From Chryseobacterium sp. ISL-6 (GTDB lineage: Bacteria; Bacteroidota; Bacteroidia; Flavobacteriales; Weeksellaceae), in NCBI RefSeq assembly GCF_018613715.1, contig NZ_JAGGPT010000007.1, positions 186,001 to 250,000 on the forward strand: a stretch of DNA of 64,000 bases. Direction: 5' to 3'. Below are positions 49,701 through 57,870 of the stretch, piece after piece. Every line of letters begins with the position of its first letter. Position 1 is the first letter of the stretch. The translations under genes were made by a program, and so were the position numbers. A model generated the notes under the pieces. It did not search any database and was not told the origin of the DNA. It was given only the letters and a program-made list of their open reading frames with translations.

Positions 49701-52670
49701 ACTTTTATCCTTAGGAACATCTACTGAATATTCTAAAATTCCGTTCTTTAGTTTATAACTTTCAGAAACTGTATTTCCAGATCCGTTTTGAACAAACACA
49801 TTCACCAAAGCATCAGGAACTGCTGAATACACATAGATTTTTGCTTTTTCACCTCTTGCTACTTCAGCTTTAGGCTCCAGAACCTTCAGGAATGTTTTCT
49901 GATTGGGTTTTAAAGAACCTTTATCCCAAACACTGAAATTCTGTACAGATTTTATCGTGTCCTTTCCTTCCATATTATACAGTTCCAATTGATAGTCTCC
50001 CGTTTCCAGTTTTCCTAAATCAAGATTGGATATTAATTGCGTATTATCAGCAGAAGGTTCCTGAATTTTATTGAAAATAACTTTTCCAACTTTCCAGTTC
50101 TTTACTTCATCATTCTTATCATATAGATCATGTGGGAATTTTTTGATGAATTCATCTTTACTGAATTTAGGTAAGTTCTGAACTTCCTTTTCGAAATTAC
50201 TTCTGAAAATCCTGTCAGGTGTTTCTAATTTGGATAATTTAACCTGATATGATTTTTTAAGGTTCTGTTCGTTGTAATTTTTTGTTTCTACTTTTACTTT
50301 TACATTCTCATCAGCAAAAGTATTCTTGATCTCTTCTGCTTTAATATAATGAGAAACTGAAGCTACTTTTAATTGTGTATTGGCTGTCTGTGTCTCTCCA
50401 TTAATATCCGTTGCAGAAGCATTGATCTCGTAGTTATCGATCTGTATACCTTCCAGCTTTTCATCTTTTTTAAGATCTAAACGAATAACAAATTCTCCTT
50501 TTTCATTAGTTTTTGCCTCGCCCAGAATAGAGTTTTCATTATCATCACCTTGTGGATACCACCAAAAATATCTCCAACGGATATTATGTTTTTTGATTTC
50601 GTAACTTACCGTTGTGTTACTTAGCGCAACACCTGAAAACATCGCTGCTTTTCCTTTTAACTCTATGGTCTGACCATATTTATATTCTTCTTTTACAGGA
50701 TCAAAAGTAACTTCGAATTTTGGTCTCTTATACTCCTCCACTCGGATATCTTTATATCCCTGGGTATCACCATCAGTAATCAGATAGAATGCACCATTCA
50801 GTTTTCCTTTTGGTAAAATAAAACTTCCATGATAAGATCCAAATTCATTGGTCCTGAAATTCTGTACGGAAACTTCCTGGCCATTGGTATCCTGTAATGT
50901 TATTTTTTGTTTTAATCCAGATGCTATTGCCTCTATTTCTTTATCAATTCTGGTATTGATTACTTTAAAATATACCGTCTGTCCCGGTCTGTAAATCGCT
51001 CTGTCAGTAAAGATCTGAGCCTTAGTACGGTTTTGTTTATTAGGATTATAGTCATCAGAGTAGCCGTCATTACCATACACCTGCATGATCTGATAATCTT
51101 TCGTCTTTGGCTGCTGAATTAAAAATGTTCTGTAATAGTCTTTATCCGTTGTTGAAGGAAATTTGAAAACACCTTTATCACTGGTTTTTCCTTCTATTTT
51201 ATTTAAAGTTTTATTGGCTACAAACTCATAGAAAGTAAGATTTTCGTTAGTAACCGGTTTGCCATTTTCACTGTTTACCAGTTTTAGTTCGTTTGAAAGT
51301 TGGTTTCTATCTGTTTTATTTTGATAGATCACTTTATTATTAGAAACTAAGAAGTAAAAATTCTGATTGACATCAAGATCTTTAGAATCGGAGCCTGCAA
51401 CAGAATATTCTGCAACATAAACACCGGAAGGAAGTGGCTGGATTTCTAAAGAAGTTTTATGAAGCTGATAATCCTTGGGATCAGAAAGCTGATAGGTTTC
51501 TTTTCTTACAAGATTTTTTTTCAATTCTCCAAATGTATTTCCATAGGAGCTATTAATGTATTTCATTAATGAAGTGAAATTATCTTTTACCTCATAGATA
51601 TTCAATGAAAACTCAGAAACATTTTTATATTCCGTGACTAAATGAATCGGAAGATTAGCCTGAGTCTGTTGTTCATATTTAATATTAAGATTCGGATTGG
51701 TAATCTGATTTTCTTTGTTTTTTATGTTTTCCAGAAATAAAGATTTGGGATATTGGCTTTTGGCCTGATCAGCAATAGCTAATGCTTCTTTTGATTGTTT
51801 TTTCGCAAGATATTCATTCATAATATCCTCCATAATCAAAACTTTATAATCTCCTTCCGGACCTGATTTTAAAAGATTCTGAAGTTGGGTTAATTTATCT
51901 TTACATTGATTTGAATTACAGTTTTCAGAAAGTTTCTGATGCATAAAATAAAGCTTTGCATTTCCTGTATTCTGCGCAATTAATTCATCATAAATAGTAT
52001 TAATCTGAACTCTGTTTTCACTAATTTCATTTTTTGTGAAAAGGCCATTATCAGATAAGAAAGTGATTTTTCTTAAAGAATACCAATCCCATAAAGTCGG
52101 AAAATAGAGGATATCATTAGTATTGGAAAAAGCAGCCTTATATTTCTCCAGTGTTATCTTCTTCATTTCCTGCTTCTGCTGGTCGAGATCTTTGAAGTTT
52201 TTACTGAGATAATTTTTAAAGTCAAGCTTGCTCCATGTCTCTATTTGTGAAATATCTTGTGAATTCACATTCGTTCTGCCATTGATCTCCCAGGAATGCT
52301 GGCTATAATAATCTAAAAAGAAACCACTCAGAAGTACATCATAGACCATTTTCTCATTGCCTTTCAGTTGCTTTTGGGTTTCCTGTAGTTTACTAAAGAA
52401 TTTTGAAGCAGAATTATTCTGATCATCGTCTGTTGTCTGATTTACAATACTGAACTCTGCTTTGAGGGAACTGATCAACTGCAGCGTATTATTTTCTTTC
52501 ATAGCTTGTTTTTGTATGTCTAAAACAATGGGAAGATTTGATTTATAAGCTCCTTTCTGGCTGTTGTCGGCAATTTTTTTCCACTGATCATCGTAGTATT
52601 TCTGTGCAAAAACAGCTGAACAATTCAGCATTAAAAGCAAAAGCATAAAAACCTTGGAAAATCTTTTCAT
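46764..52670 (-). CDS. Alpha-2-macroglobulin family protein, thioester cysteine absent
   Basis: A 1968-residue exported protein (signal MKRFSKVFMLLLLMLNCSAVFAQ; the Cys context is not a good lipobox). After a long helical N-terminal part (about 30-330) come macroglobulin domains, including MG2 with FTDRAIYRPGQTVYFKV (about 553). The A2M domain (FFYPDLKTDAEGNVNFEFTSP) starts near 1205, followed by the alpha/alpha toroid and a C-terminal receptor-like domain. The thioester site, normally CxEQ, here reads SLKNDQNSS with Lys1427 in the Cys position and Gln1430 kept. It should therefore trap proteases non-covalently or act structurally. An insert at about 1125-1195 contains LEGKVAGVTVRQ and DGDGVIDKDD. 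It is the first gene of an operon with ecotin. Confidence 0.93.
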   Translation of the reverse strand: MKRFSKVFMLLLLMLNCSAVFAQKYYDDQWKKIADNSQKGAYKSNLPIVLDIQKQAMKENNTLQLISSLKAEFSIVNQTTDDDQNNSASKFFSKLQETQKQLKGNEKMVYDVLLSGFFLDYYSQHSWEINGRTNVNSQDISQIETWSKLDFKNYLSKNFKDLDQQKQEMKKITLEKYKAAFSNTNDILYFPTLWDWYSLRKITFLSDNGLFTKNEISENRVQINTIYDELIAQNTGNAKLYFMHQKLSENCNSNQCKDKLTQLQNLLKSGPEGDYKVLIMEDIMNEYLAKKQSKEALAIADQAKSQYPKSLFLENIKNKENQITNPNLNIKYEQQTQANLPIHLVTEYKNVSEFSLNIYEVKDNFTSLMKYINSSYGNTFGELKKNLVRKETYQLSDPKDYQLHKTSLEIQPLPSGVYVAEYSVAGSDSKDLDVNQNFYFLVSNNKVIYQNKTDRNQLSNELKLVNSENGKPVTNENLTFYEFVANKTLNKIEGKTSDKGVFKFPSTTDKDYYRTFLIQQPKTKDYQIMQVYGNDGYSDDYNPNKQNRTKAQIFTDRAIYRPGQTVYFKVINTRIDKEIEAIASGLKQKITLQDTNGQEVSVQNFRTNEFGSYHGSFILPKGKLNGAFYLITDGDTQGYKDIRVEEYKRPKFEVTFDPVKEEYKYGQTIELKGKAAMFSGVALSNTTVSYEIKKHNIRWRYFWWYPQGDDNENSILGEAKTNEKGEFVIRLDLKKDEKLEGIQIDNYEINASATDINGETQTANTQLKVASVSHYIKAEEIKNTFADENVKVKVETKNYNEQNLKKSYQVKLSKLETPDRIFRSNFEKEVQNLPKFSKDEFIKKFPHDLYDKNDEVKNWKVGKVIFNKIQEPSADNTQLISNLDLGKLETGDYQLELYNMEGKDTIKSVQNFSVWDKGSLKPNQKTFLKVLEPKAEVARGEKAKIYVYSAVPDALVNVFVQNGSGNTVSESYKLKNGILEYSVDVPKDKSVATLNIQFQVVAFNDIQTESVNLKIKNSEQPLKIETVTFRDKLEPNSKEKWTVKVSGNEKEKINAEVLANMYDMSLDQFAVNSFNWQNIYTPYSIITSYDIRQNLQQKYYQKRLKYFNGKYVEVPAFDWFDNSLYYGGALQELEGKVAGVTVRQAVTEAAYSVALPAPTTRMKANNARKSVGFDAAKQADGDGVIDKDDSIGAESLEKVPVRQNLNETAFFYPDLKTDAEGNVNFEFTSPEALTKWKLMFLAHTKDARAATLEKEVVTQKEFSVTPNYPRFLREGDELNLQSKLSNLTAKKLSGSANLQILDAFTNEDISSKFGLNSSTQNFDLNESGNSVVTWKVKVPNNVSSIILKVVAKAGAYSDGEQQAIAILPNRMLVTDAVPVFVKEGETKTFVLDNLKNATSTSIANVSNTLELTTNPIWEIMFALPSLKNDQNSSADVIFNKWFADVLASEIFKANPKMKTIFEEYQSKGLLNSNLEKNQELKQLLLEETPWVLESKNEQEQMQKLALLFDANTMKNSINQDWDDFKKLQNPDGGFSWYAGYPSSYSVSLYILKNLGKINVWLKDNVKDYQSSTQNEMVAQLVQYVDNEINKYADTKENVWNNWTIDYLDTRNYWEKQYPLKGKGATLKTLVKQKAKTAKITDFTFFGLHRAALLLSDYGMKDTSDKLMTYLKETSTDTKTQGVYWKQNLNDWGWFSSKVVNHAGALEAFNKLKPNDQKFIEDMKIWLVTQKEVNSWGSSRGTSEVIFTILNSGKSWTGAESDKATIVWGGKELAPQTQATGYVKSTVKTDIVDKNLGTVTITKPGPGIVQGGLFWQYYEDLDKIKSSENYISITKELYKKVKTVNGEELQKISAETPLKVGDKVTVRMILNTDRAMEFIHIKDMRAAGFEPVDVLSGYQWKNSLGYYQATKDASTNFYIQYMPKGKYVFEYDFVANASGKFSNGITTMQNYYAPQMNAHTKGSNIQILE

Positions 52671-52688
52671 AAATGTTATTTTTGATAA

Positions 52689-53444
52689 ATGAATTTCTTA
52701 AAAGTACTGAAAAAATATGGCATAGACAGTCAAATTTATGTCTCCTTAATGGGAACTCTTTTCGCAGTATTTTTCATGAGAGAGCAAAACACATTCCGTT
52801 TCCCTTCCTTTTTTTTAATTTTCATCACCTATTTCAGTGGTTATCTTTATACGAAGTATCAATACACTAAATATTTCTTTAAAATATTAATATTAAATGG
52901 TATAGCAGGAGTAATTTGTGCCTTTCTGATCATTCATAATCATAACGAAATAAGATTACTTAAATGGTTTATTATTGTTGTTTTAGGATTATTATATAAC
53001 AGCATTTTCCTGGAGGTTTATATTAGAAAAATTCCTTTGTTAAAGGTTTTTTATGTAGGATTGGTATGGGCTCTTATTAACTGTTGGCTTACTTTACAAG
53101 AGTTCAGCCTACCCATTTTTCTAATCAGCTTCTTTTTTATCACAGCTTTAGTACTTCCTTTTGATATCAGGGATATGCAAAGTGATACAGTACAAACCTT
53201 TCCAAAATTAATTGGTATTCAGAATACAAAATACATCGCCTATCTACTGGTATTTATAAGTACCATCATTTCCAGTTTCTATCTGGATTATCCTTATTCG
53301 TTTTCTTTTTTTTTAACAAGTATTGCCACCTATATTCTTATCTATTTTTCTGAAAACAAGAGAGATGACGCTTATTTTTCTTTTGGGGTGGAAACTTGCT
53401 CTGCACTTCCTTTTTTATTTTTAGGAATAATGAAGTATTTTTGA
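52689..53444 (+). CDS. UbiA-like polytopic membrane protein with one Asp-rich motif
   Basis: A 251-residue protein with about eight hydrophobic helices. LPFDIRDMQSD gives D159, D162 and D166, matching the second aspartate-rich motif (DxxDxxxD) of UbiA prenyltransferases. The first motif expected between helices 2 and 3 is not visible; GYLYTKYQYTK stands there. So it may be a diverged relative without normal prenyl transfer. It is followed by recF after 3 bp, hence one transcript. Its ATG lies only 5 bp after a TATTTTTG at 52677-52684, so the leader may be absent or transcription may begin elsewhere. Confidence 0.7.
   Translation: MNFLKVLKKYGIDSQIYVSLMGTLFAVFFMREQNTFRFPSFFLIFITYFSGYLYTKYQYTKYFFKILILNGIAGVICAFLIIHNHNEIRLLKWFIIVVLGLLYNSIFLEVYIRKIPLLKVFYVGLVWALINCWLTLQEFSLPIFLISFFFITALVLPFDIRDMQSDTVQTFPKLIGIQNTKYIAYLLVFISTIISSFYLDYPYSFSFFLTSIATYILIYFSENKRDDAYFSFGVETCSALPFLFLGIMKYF
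52731..52738 (-). promoter_or_regulatory. Possible -7 element of the macroglobulin gene inside the divergent gene
   Basis: The minus strand reads TAAATTTG within the first codons of the UbiA-like gene, about 60 bp before the macroglobulin ATG. The two divergent starts are only 18 bp apart, so the promoter must overlap coding sequence. Confidence 0.4.
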
Positions 53445-53447
53445 CAA

Positions 53448-54527
53448 ATGATTATTAAGAAACTTTCTCTGTACAATTTTAAAAACCATGCTGAGAAAAA
53501 ATTTGAATTTTCGCCTCAGATCAACTGCTTTGTAGGGAATAATGGTGTAGGAAAAACCAATATTTTAGATGCATTGCATTACTTGTCTGTAGGAAAAAGT
53601 TTTTTAGGAAATACAGATCTTAATAACATCAAAAAGGAAGAAGACTTTTTTACGATCGACGCTGAGATTCAAAATGATGAAAGTGAAGATACTCTGAAAA
53701 TATCTCAACCGAAGGAAGCTAAAAAGATCATTAAAAAGAATGATAAAAGCTATGACAGGATGTCTGATCACATTGGATATTTACCCAGTGTAATGATCTC
53801 TCCTTATGATTCCAACCTGATTTCCGATTCCGGGGAAAGCCGGAGAAAATTTTTGGACTCCATGATCTGTCAAACCGATTCCGGATACCTTTTTGATCTT
53901 ATGCAATATCAAAAAATTGTTCAGCAAAGAAATGCTTTATTAAAATATTTTGCTAAAAACAGGGTTTTTGATAAAGACGCTTTAGAAATTTATGATGATC
54001 CGATCACTAAATTCGGGACTAAAATATTTGAAAAAAGACAGGAATTCGTTTCTCAGCTAAATCCCATCATACAGAACTTTTACCATATTATTTCCGGGGG
54101 AAAAGAAATGGTTTCCGTGATCTACGAATCTCATTTACTGGAAAACTCTTTTGAAAATTTATTAAAAGAAAGCCTGGAAAGAGACCGAATGTTAACCTAC
54201 ACTTCAAAAGGGATTCATAAAGATGACCTCCTTTTTGAAATGGATGCTGTTTTAATTAAAAAAATAGGATCTCAAGGTCAGCAAAAATCCTTTCTTATTT
54301 CATTGAAACTTGCTCAAATGAGCCTTGTAAAAGAATTAACAGGAAAGACTCCCATTCTTCTTTTAGATGATATTTTTGACAAACTGGATGACCACCGTGT
54401 TGCTCAACTTATTGAACTCGTGAATCAGGAGAATTTTGGACAAATTTTCATTACGGATACCCATAGGGAACGCACAGAAAGTGTGGTAAAAAAGATCAAT
54501 GAAGAAAGTATAATTTTTGAGATATGA
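53448..54527 (+). CDS. recF: DNA replication and repair protein RecF
   Basis: A 359-residue SMC-like ATPase of usual RecF length. Walker A is CFVGNNGVGKTNILDALHYLS (P-loop GNNGVGKTN near residue 32), the signature region is IGSQGQQKSFLISLKLAQM, and Walker B is ILLLDDIFDKLDDHR. RecF helps load RecA at gapped DNA with RecO and RecR. It is not linked to dnaA/dnaN; instead it follows a UbiA-like gene by 3 bp and precedes a DciA-like gene after a 341-bp gap. Confidence 0.97.
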   Translation: MIIKKLSLYNFKNHAEKKFEFSPQINCFVGNNGVGKTNILDALHYLSVGKSFLGNTDLNNIKKEEDFFTIDAEIQNDESEDTLKISQPKEAKKIIKKNDKSYDRMSDHIGYLPSVMISPYDSNLISDSGESRRKFLDSMICQTDSGYLFDLMQYQKIVQQRNALLKYFAKNRVFDKDALEIYDDPITKFGTKIFEKRQEFVSQLNPIIQNFYHIISGGKEMVSVIYESHLLENSFENLLKESLERDRMLTYTSKGIHKDDLLFEMDAVLIKKIGSQGQQKSFLISLKLAQMSLVKELTGKTPILLLDDIFDKLDDHRVAQLIELVNQENFGQIFITDTHRERTESVVKKINEESIIFEI

Positions 54528-54868
54528 TGCGGTGCTCGGTGTGGAACGTAGAATTAATTTTTCCTGTTACAAAAATGATTACATCCGCTTTTTAGTATTC
54601 AGCCATGCAAGTAATGATTAAACAATACATCATTTAGAAAAAATTACAGTACTATATCCCGAATTCGTGTTAGAATTTGAAACATTAAAGACAGAATATA
54701 ATACATTAGGCGGAAAAATTAATAACTATAAAAAATAGGTAAAAGAAAACCGGAACGAAAGCAAACCATAGCATATTTTAAACACAATAAACATTCCTCA
54801 AGAACCTCGAAACATATACCTTGGACCTTGAACCTGCATTTCGAACCTCGAACCCACACCTAATAACA
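54528..54868 (+). repeat. 341-bp gap with degenerate gaacct repeats
   Basis: No gene is supported in this gap between recF and the DciA-like gene. Near its end GAACCTCGAA occurs at 54802-54811 and 54843-54852, with related GACCTTGAACCT between them at about 54824-54835. Similar gaacct-type strings are familiar to me as intergenic repeats in flavobacteria, but that is recollection. Confidence 0.4.
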
Positions 54869-55162
54869 ATGAGAAAGAAAAAACGAGAATATCAGTCATC
54901 AGAATTAGTAAAATCCTTCGCCAGAATACATGGCTTTGAGGACAAACTAATAGCATTTGAAATTAAAGATTTTCTTGAAGACTATCTTGACGAAAGTCTT
55001 TTCAATGAAATCAGAAGTGTTGGCATTCAGGATAAGTGCATCATTATAAAAATAGATTCTCCATTATTGAAAAATGATTTCAAAATGCGCAGAAGCTTCT
55101 ATCTTAAAAAATTTCAGGACAAATTTGGGGATGATAAATTTAATGATCTTCAGATTTTGTAG
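54869..55162 (+). CDS. DUF721/DciA-like protein
   Basis: About 97 residues from the ATG at 54869; the longer frame from 54821 runs through repeat-like sequence and is rejected. The basic N-terminus MRKKKREYQSSELVKSFARIHG is followed by EDKLIAFEIKDFLEDYLDE and SVGIQDKCIIIKIDSPLLKNDF, the small KH-like domain of DUF721. DciA members load or control the replicative helicase DnaB in most bacteria. It follows recF, fitting a replication role. Its last 23 bp overlap the 3' end of the convergent membrane-protein gene. Confidence 0.82.
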   Translation: MRKKKREYQSSELVKSFARIHGFEDKLIAFEIKDFLEDYLDESLFNEIRSVGIQDKCIIIKIDSPLLKNDFKMRRSFYLKKFQDKFGDDKFNDLQIL

Positions 55163-57170
55163 ACATGGTATTACTCATCAGATCGTCTGCTTTTTTATCT
55201 AATCCCGAGCTCAGTGGAAAGAAAAACTTGAAAGGATGATTGAAAAAGTATTTGAATATTTCTTTATAAATTTCACTTACCTGTCCAAAGTTCAATTTTC
55301 TTGATCGGAATGCCAAAAACATGGACAAACCAAAACTTACCAAGAAGTTAAAGAATCCAATTAAGAATACAGTGAAAAAAGAGATCCAAAAGGTATAAGA
55401 ATCTACAGAAAAATCTTTCCCATATAATCCAATAGCAAAATTTCCTGCTGCAAAGGTAATATGTCGAATATCCAGATCCAGCCCAAAGAACAATCCTACC
55501 GGAGCTGTAGCTCCAAGGAAAACCCCAAACCAAAAATTGGAAACAATTCCGGGCCAGTTTTTAGCATAATATTTAGAAAGACTTTTAGCAAATTTCGCTC
55601 CTAACAACTTTCTAATGGAAATGTTTTTTGCTATCCTTTCAGGGATCTGATAGAATACCGAGTTATTACCGATATTCCCCGAGATAATCCCAGAAATAAA
55701 CAGGTAAAAACCGGCAATACTAGCATGTAAAATAGCTTTCGACTGAAAAGGGTCTAAATCTTTAAGTAATTTATCCGATCTTTCTGCCGCAAGGTTTTGA
55801 GAGAAAAATACATCCAATCCATAAATTATAGCCAAAGCAATTGGAAATGAAAGTGCTACATTTCCCACAAAAGCAATAAACTGACTTCTGAATAATTTGG
55901 ATACCAGATGGGCAAATTCCGTATTATTCCTTTTACTGTTTCCTTCTTCCGACAATACCTTGGTCATAGTAGCAGCCGTCATTGCGGGCTGCTTAGTTGC
56001 CAGTGTAAAACTCATCAGGTAAATCATGACAAAGCCCATTGCATAATTCATAGAATACAGAAATGCATGAGAAAAATCACTTCCGGGAATATATCCGTAA
56101 AGCATTTTTAAAACACAAAGCGCTCCTACAATAATCCCACCACCACTGGCTTTGTAGAACATTTTCATGTATTCTTTCTTAGTGGATGTAATATAATGGG
56201 ATCCTGTTTCGGCTGTATGATTAGTGATAAGGTGAGAGATCAACCTTGTACTGTCATTAATAAGTTCTGAAATGTTATTCTTATGGGATTTATAACTGAG
56301 GATATTAAAAACCAGCTGTTTGGATTTAATAATAACATCATCATCATTATTGATAACCAGTAGTTTTACTATTTCATAGATCCTTTCCGTCTGTTGACGG
56401 ATCTTCAAAAGAGACTGATTGATCTTTCCTGAAATCCCATATTTAGAAGAGTTTTTAAAAGCAATATTTACAAACTCCTGACATTGCTGCGTGTATATTT
56501 TAATCTGCTTATAGCGACTGTCTTTAGAATGTAACTGGAGATCCGGATTCGTTTCAAGCTCTGCAGCAAGTCCTTCCAGTTCATTTTGTAAGGCAAGAAA
56601 AGGATTGTCGAAATTTCTATATTCAGGAGCCATTCTTACAACTTCCACTTCCATAGCCATTCCTGTTACCCGCCATGAAAGAATGTTCATAGAAAAAACG
56701 AGTTCCTTTTTGACGTTATTGTTGGTTATAAAATCTGAAACCCCTAAAATCGTAAGAAATTCATTGACCTCATTTTCGGGTAAATTATGAAGATATTCCA
56801 GGTCTTTCTTTGGTCGCAGACTTATATTATCTATCAGATACCAAACTGTTTTTTCCTTTTCTACAGGTGGCAGGACTTTGTTAAGAATCCTCTTTTTAAG
56901 CTCAGGAAAGAAAGCGTTTTCAGAAAGAATATTGGCTTCTGTAAGAGACAAATTAAAGGGTCTTCCTTCAAAAATATTATGAATATAATGCTTAAAGTTT
57001 TCAGTAAAATCAGGATTATTTCTAAAGAAATTTAGAACATCCGTAAAATCAGACCTTTTTATACTTTCTAAAAACTCCGCAAATGGTTCTAAGGAAAGGG
57101 TTTCGTTCTTAAAAGAAAAATATTTTTTAAGAACAGATTCAAAATTTGTGCTGGAATTGAAAAATTTCAT
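55140..57170 (-). CDS. SpecificRecomb-family (PF10136) membrane protein
   Basis: A 676-residue protein: a soluble helical N-terminal part (about 1-340) and six or more membrane helices (about 345-650). FTLATKQPAMTAATMTKVL and YKASGGGIIVGALCVLK are the family's conserved stretches. The family is named after Neisseria gcr, a supposed site-specific recombinase, but the membrane topology makes a direct DNA recombinase role doubtful. It therefore does not mark a mobile element. Its stop overlaps the convergent DciA-like gene by 23 bp, so the two messages share complementary 3' ends. It starts 13 bp after mtgA on the same strand. Confidence 0.85.
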   Translation of the reverse strand: MKFFNSSTNFESVLKKYFSFKNETLSLEPFAEFLESIKRSDFTDVLNFFRNNPDFTENFKHYIHNIFEGRPFNLSLTEANILSENAFFPELKKRILNKVLPPVEKEKTVWYLIDNISLRPKKDLEYLHNLPENEVNEFLTILGVSDFITNNNVKKELVFSMNILSWRVTGMAMEVEVVRMAPEYRNFDNPFLALQNELEGLAAELETNPDLQLHSKDSRYKQIKIYTQQCQEFVNIAFKNSSKYGISGKINQSLLKIRQQTERIYEIVKLLVINNDDDVIIKSKQLVFNILSYKSHKNNISELINDSTRLISHLITNHTAETGSHYITSTKKEYMKMFYKASGGGIIVGALCVLKMLYGYIPGSDFSHAFLYSMNYAMGFVMIYLMSFTLATKQPAMTAATMTKVLSEEGNSKRNNTEFAHLVSKLFRSQFIAFVGNVALSFPIALAIIYGLDVFFSQNLAAERSDKLLKDLDPFQSKAILHASIAGFYLFISGIISGNIGNNSVFYQIPERIAKNISIRKLLGAKFAKSLSKYYAKNWPGIVSNFWFGVFLGATAPVGLFFGLDLDIRHITFAAGNFAIGLYGKDFSVDSYTFWISFFTVFLIGFFNFLVSFGLSMFLAFRSRKLNFGQVSEIYKEIFKYFFNHPFKFFFPLSSGLDKKADDLMSNTMSTKSEDH

Positions 57171-57183
57171 TAGTACAAAGATA

Positions 57184-57828
57184 CTATTTCAAACTAACAT
57201 TTCTCATTTGTCGCAAAATCCAGTTGTGTTTCTTTGTCAGATAAGAGGACGGATTCTTAGGATCATATTCTTTAGGATTAGGTAAAACAGCAGCTATCCA
57301 GGCCGCTTCAGAGCTTGTAAGATCTTTGGAAGATTTTCCGAAATAGTATTCAGATGCAGCCTCTATTCCAAACACGCCACGCCCCATTTCGATGGAGTTA
57401 AGATACCTTTCTAAAATAATATCCTTCCCCCATACTTTCTCTATGATAAAAGTATATACAGCTTCCAATCCCTTTCTTATCCAGCTCCTTCCCTGCCAAA
57501 GAAAAATATTCTTTGCGGTCTGCTGAGAAATGGTACTTCCACCCCTTACTTTTTTTCCTTTTTCATTGTTTTTCATTGCTTTTTCAATAGCAACATAATC
57601 AAAACCATTATGAGTAAAGAACTTCTGGTCTTCAGAAGCAATAACTGCTTTCTTTACATTATTGCCCATTTCATCATAAGAAATGTAATCTCTTTGCAGT
57701 TTTCCATACTCAAAAAGTCCTCCAATCTGAGTAATGGTTATGGGTGGATTGAAAAATCTCCCCCATACAATGAACACTACATTCAAAATCAGAATGATAA
57801 ACAGCAGTTGTTTTATTTTTTTCCACAT
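57184..57828 (-). CDS. mtgA: Monofunctional peptidoglycan glycosyltransferase
   Basis: A 214-residue inner-membrane protein with one N-terminal anchor (about 7-25) and a GT51 domain. Motif 1 is AVIASEDQKFFTHNGFD with the catalytic Glu66; motif 2 is RGGSTISQQTAKNIFL; motif 3 is ILERYLNSIEMGRGVFGIEAA with the second Glu; motif 4 is LTSSEAAWIAAVLPNP. It polymerises lipid II into glycan strands without transpeptidase activity. Length and layout fit MtgA. It lies 13 bp before the SpecificRecomb gene. Confidence 0.95.
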   Translation of the reverse strand: MWKKIKQLLFIILILNVVFIVWGRFFNPPITITQIGGLFEYGKLQRDYISYDEMGNNVKKAVIASEDQKFFTHNGFDYVAIEKAMKNNEKGKKVRGGSTISQQTAKNIFLWQGRSWIRKGLEAVYTFIIEKVWGKDIILERYLNSIEMGRGVFGIEAASEYYFGKSSKDLTSSEAAWIAAVLPNPKEYDPKNPSSYLTKKHNWILRQMRNVSLK

Positions 57829-57870
57829 ACCTTCTAAAAAAGCACTACAAAAATAAACAAATACTCCGAG

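Noticed and set aside
55140..57170. Mobile element suggested by the name site-specific recombinase
   Set aside because: The protein is a polytopic membrane protein of the PF10136 family with no tyrosine or serine recombinase motifs; the region has no att-like repeats.
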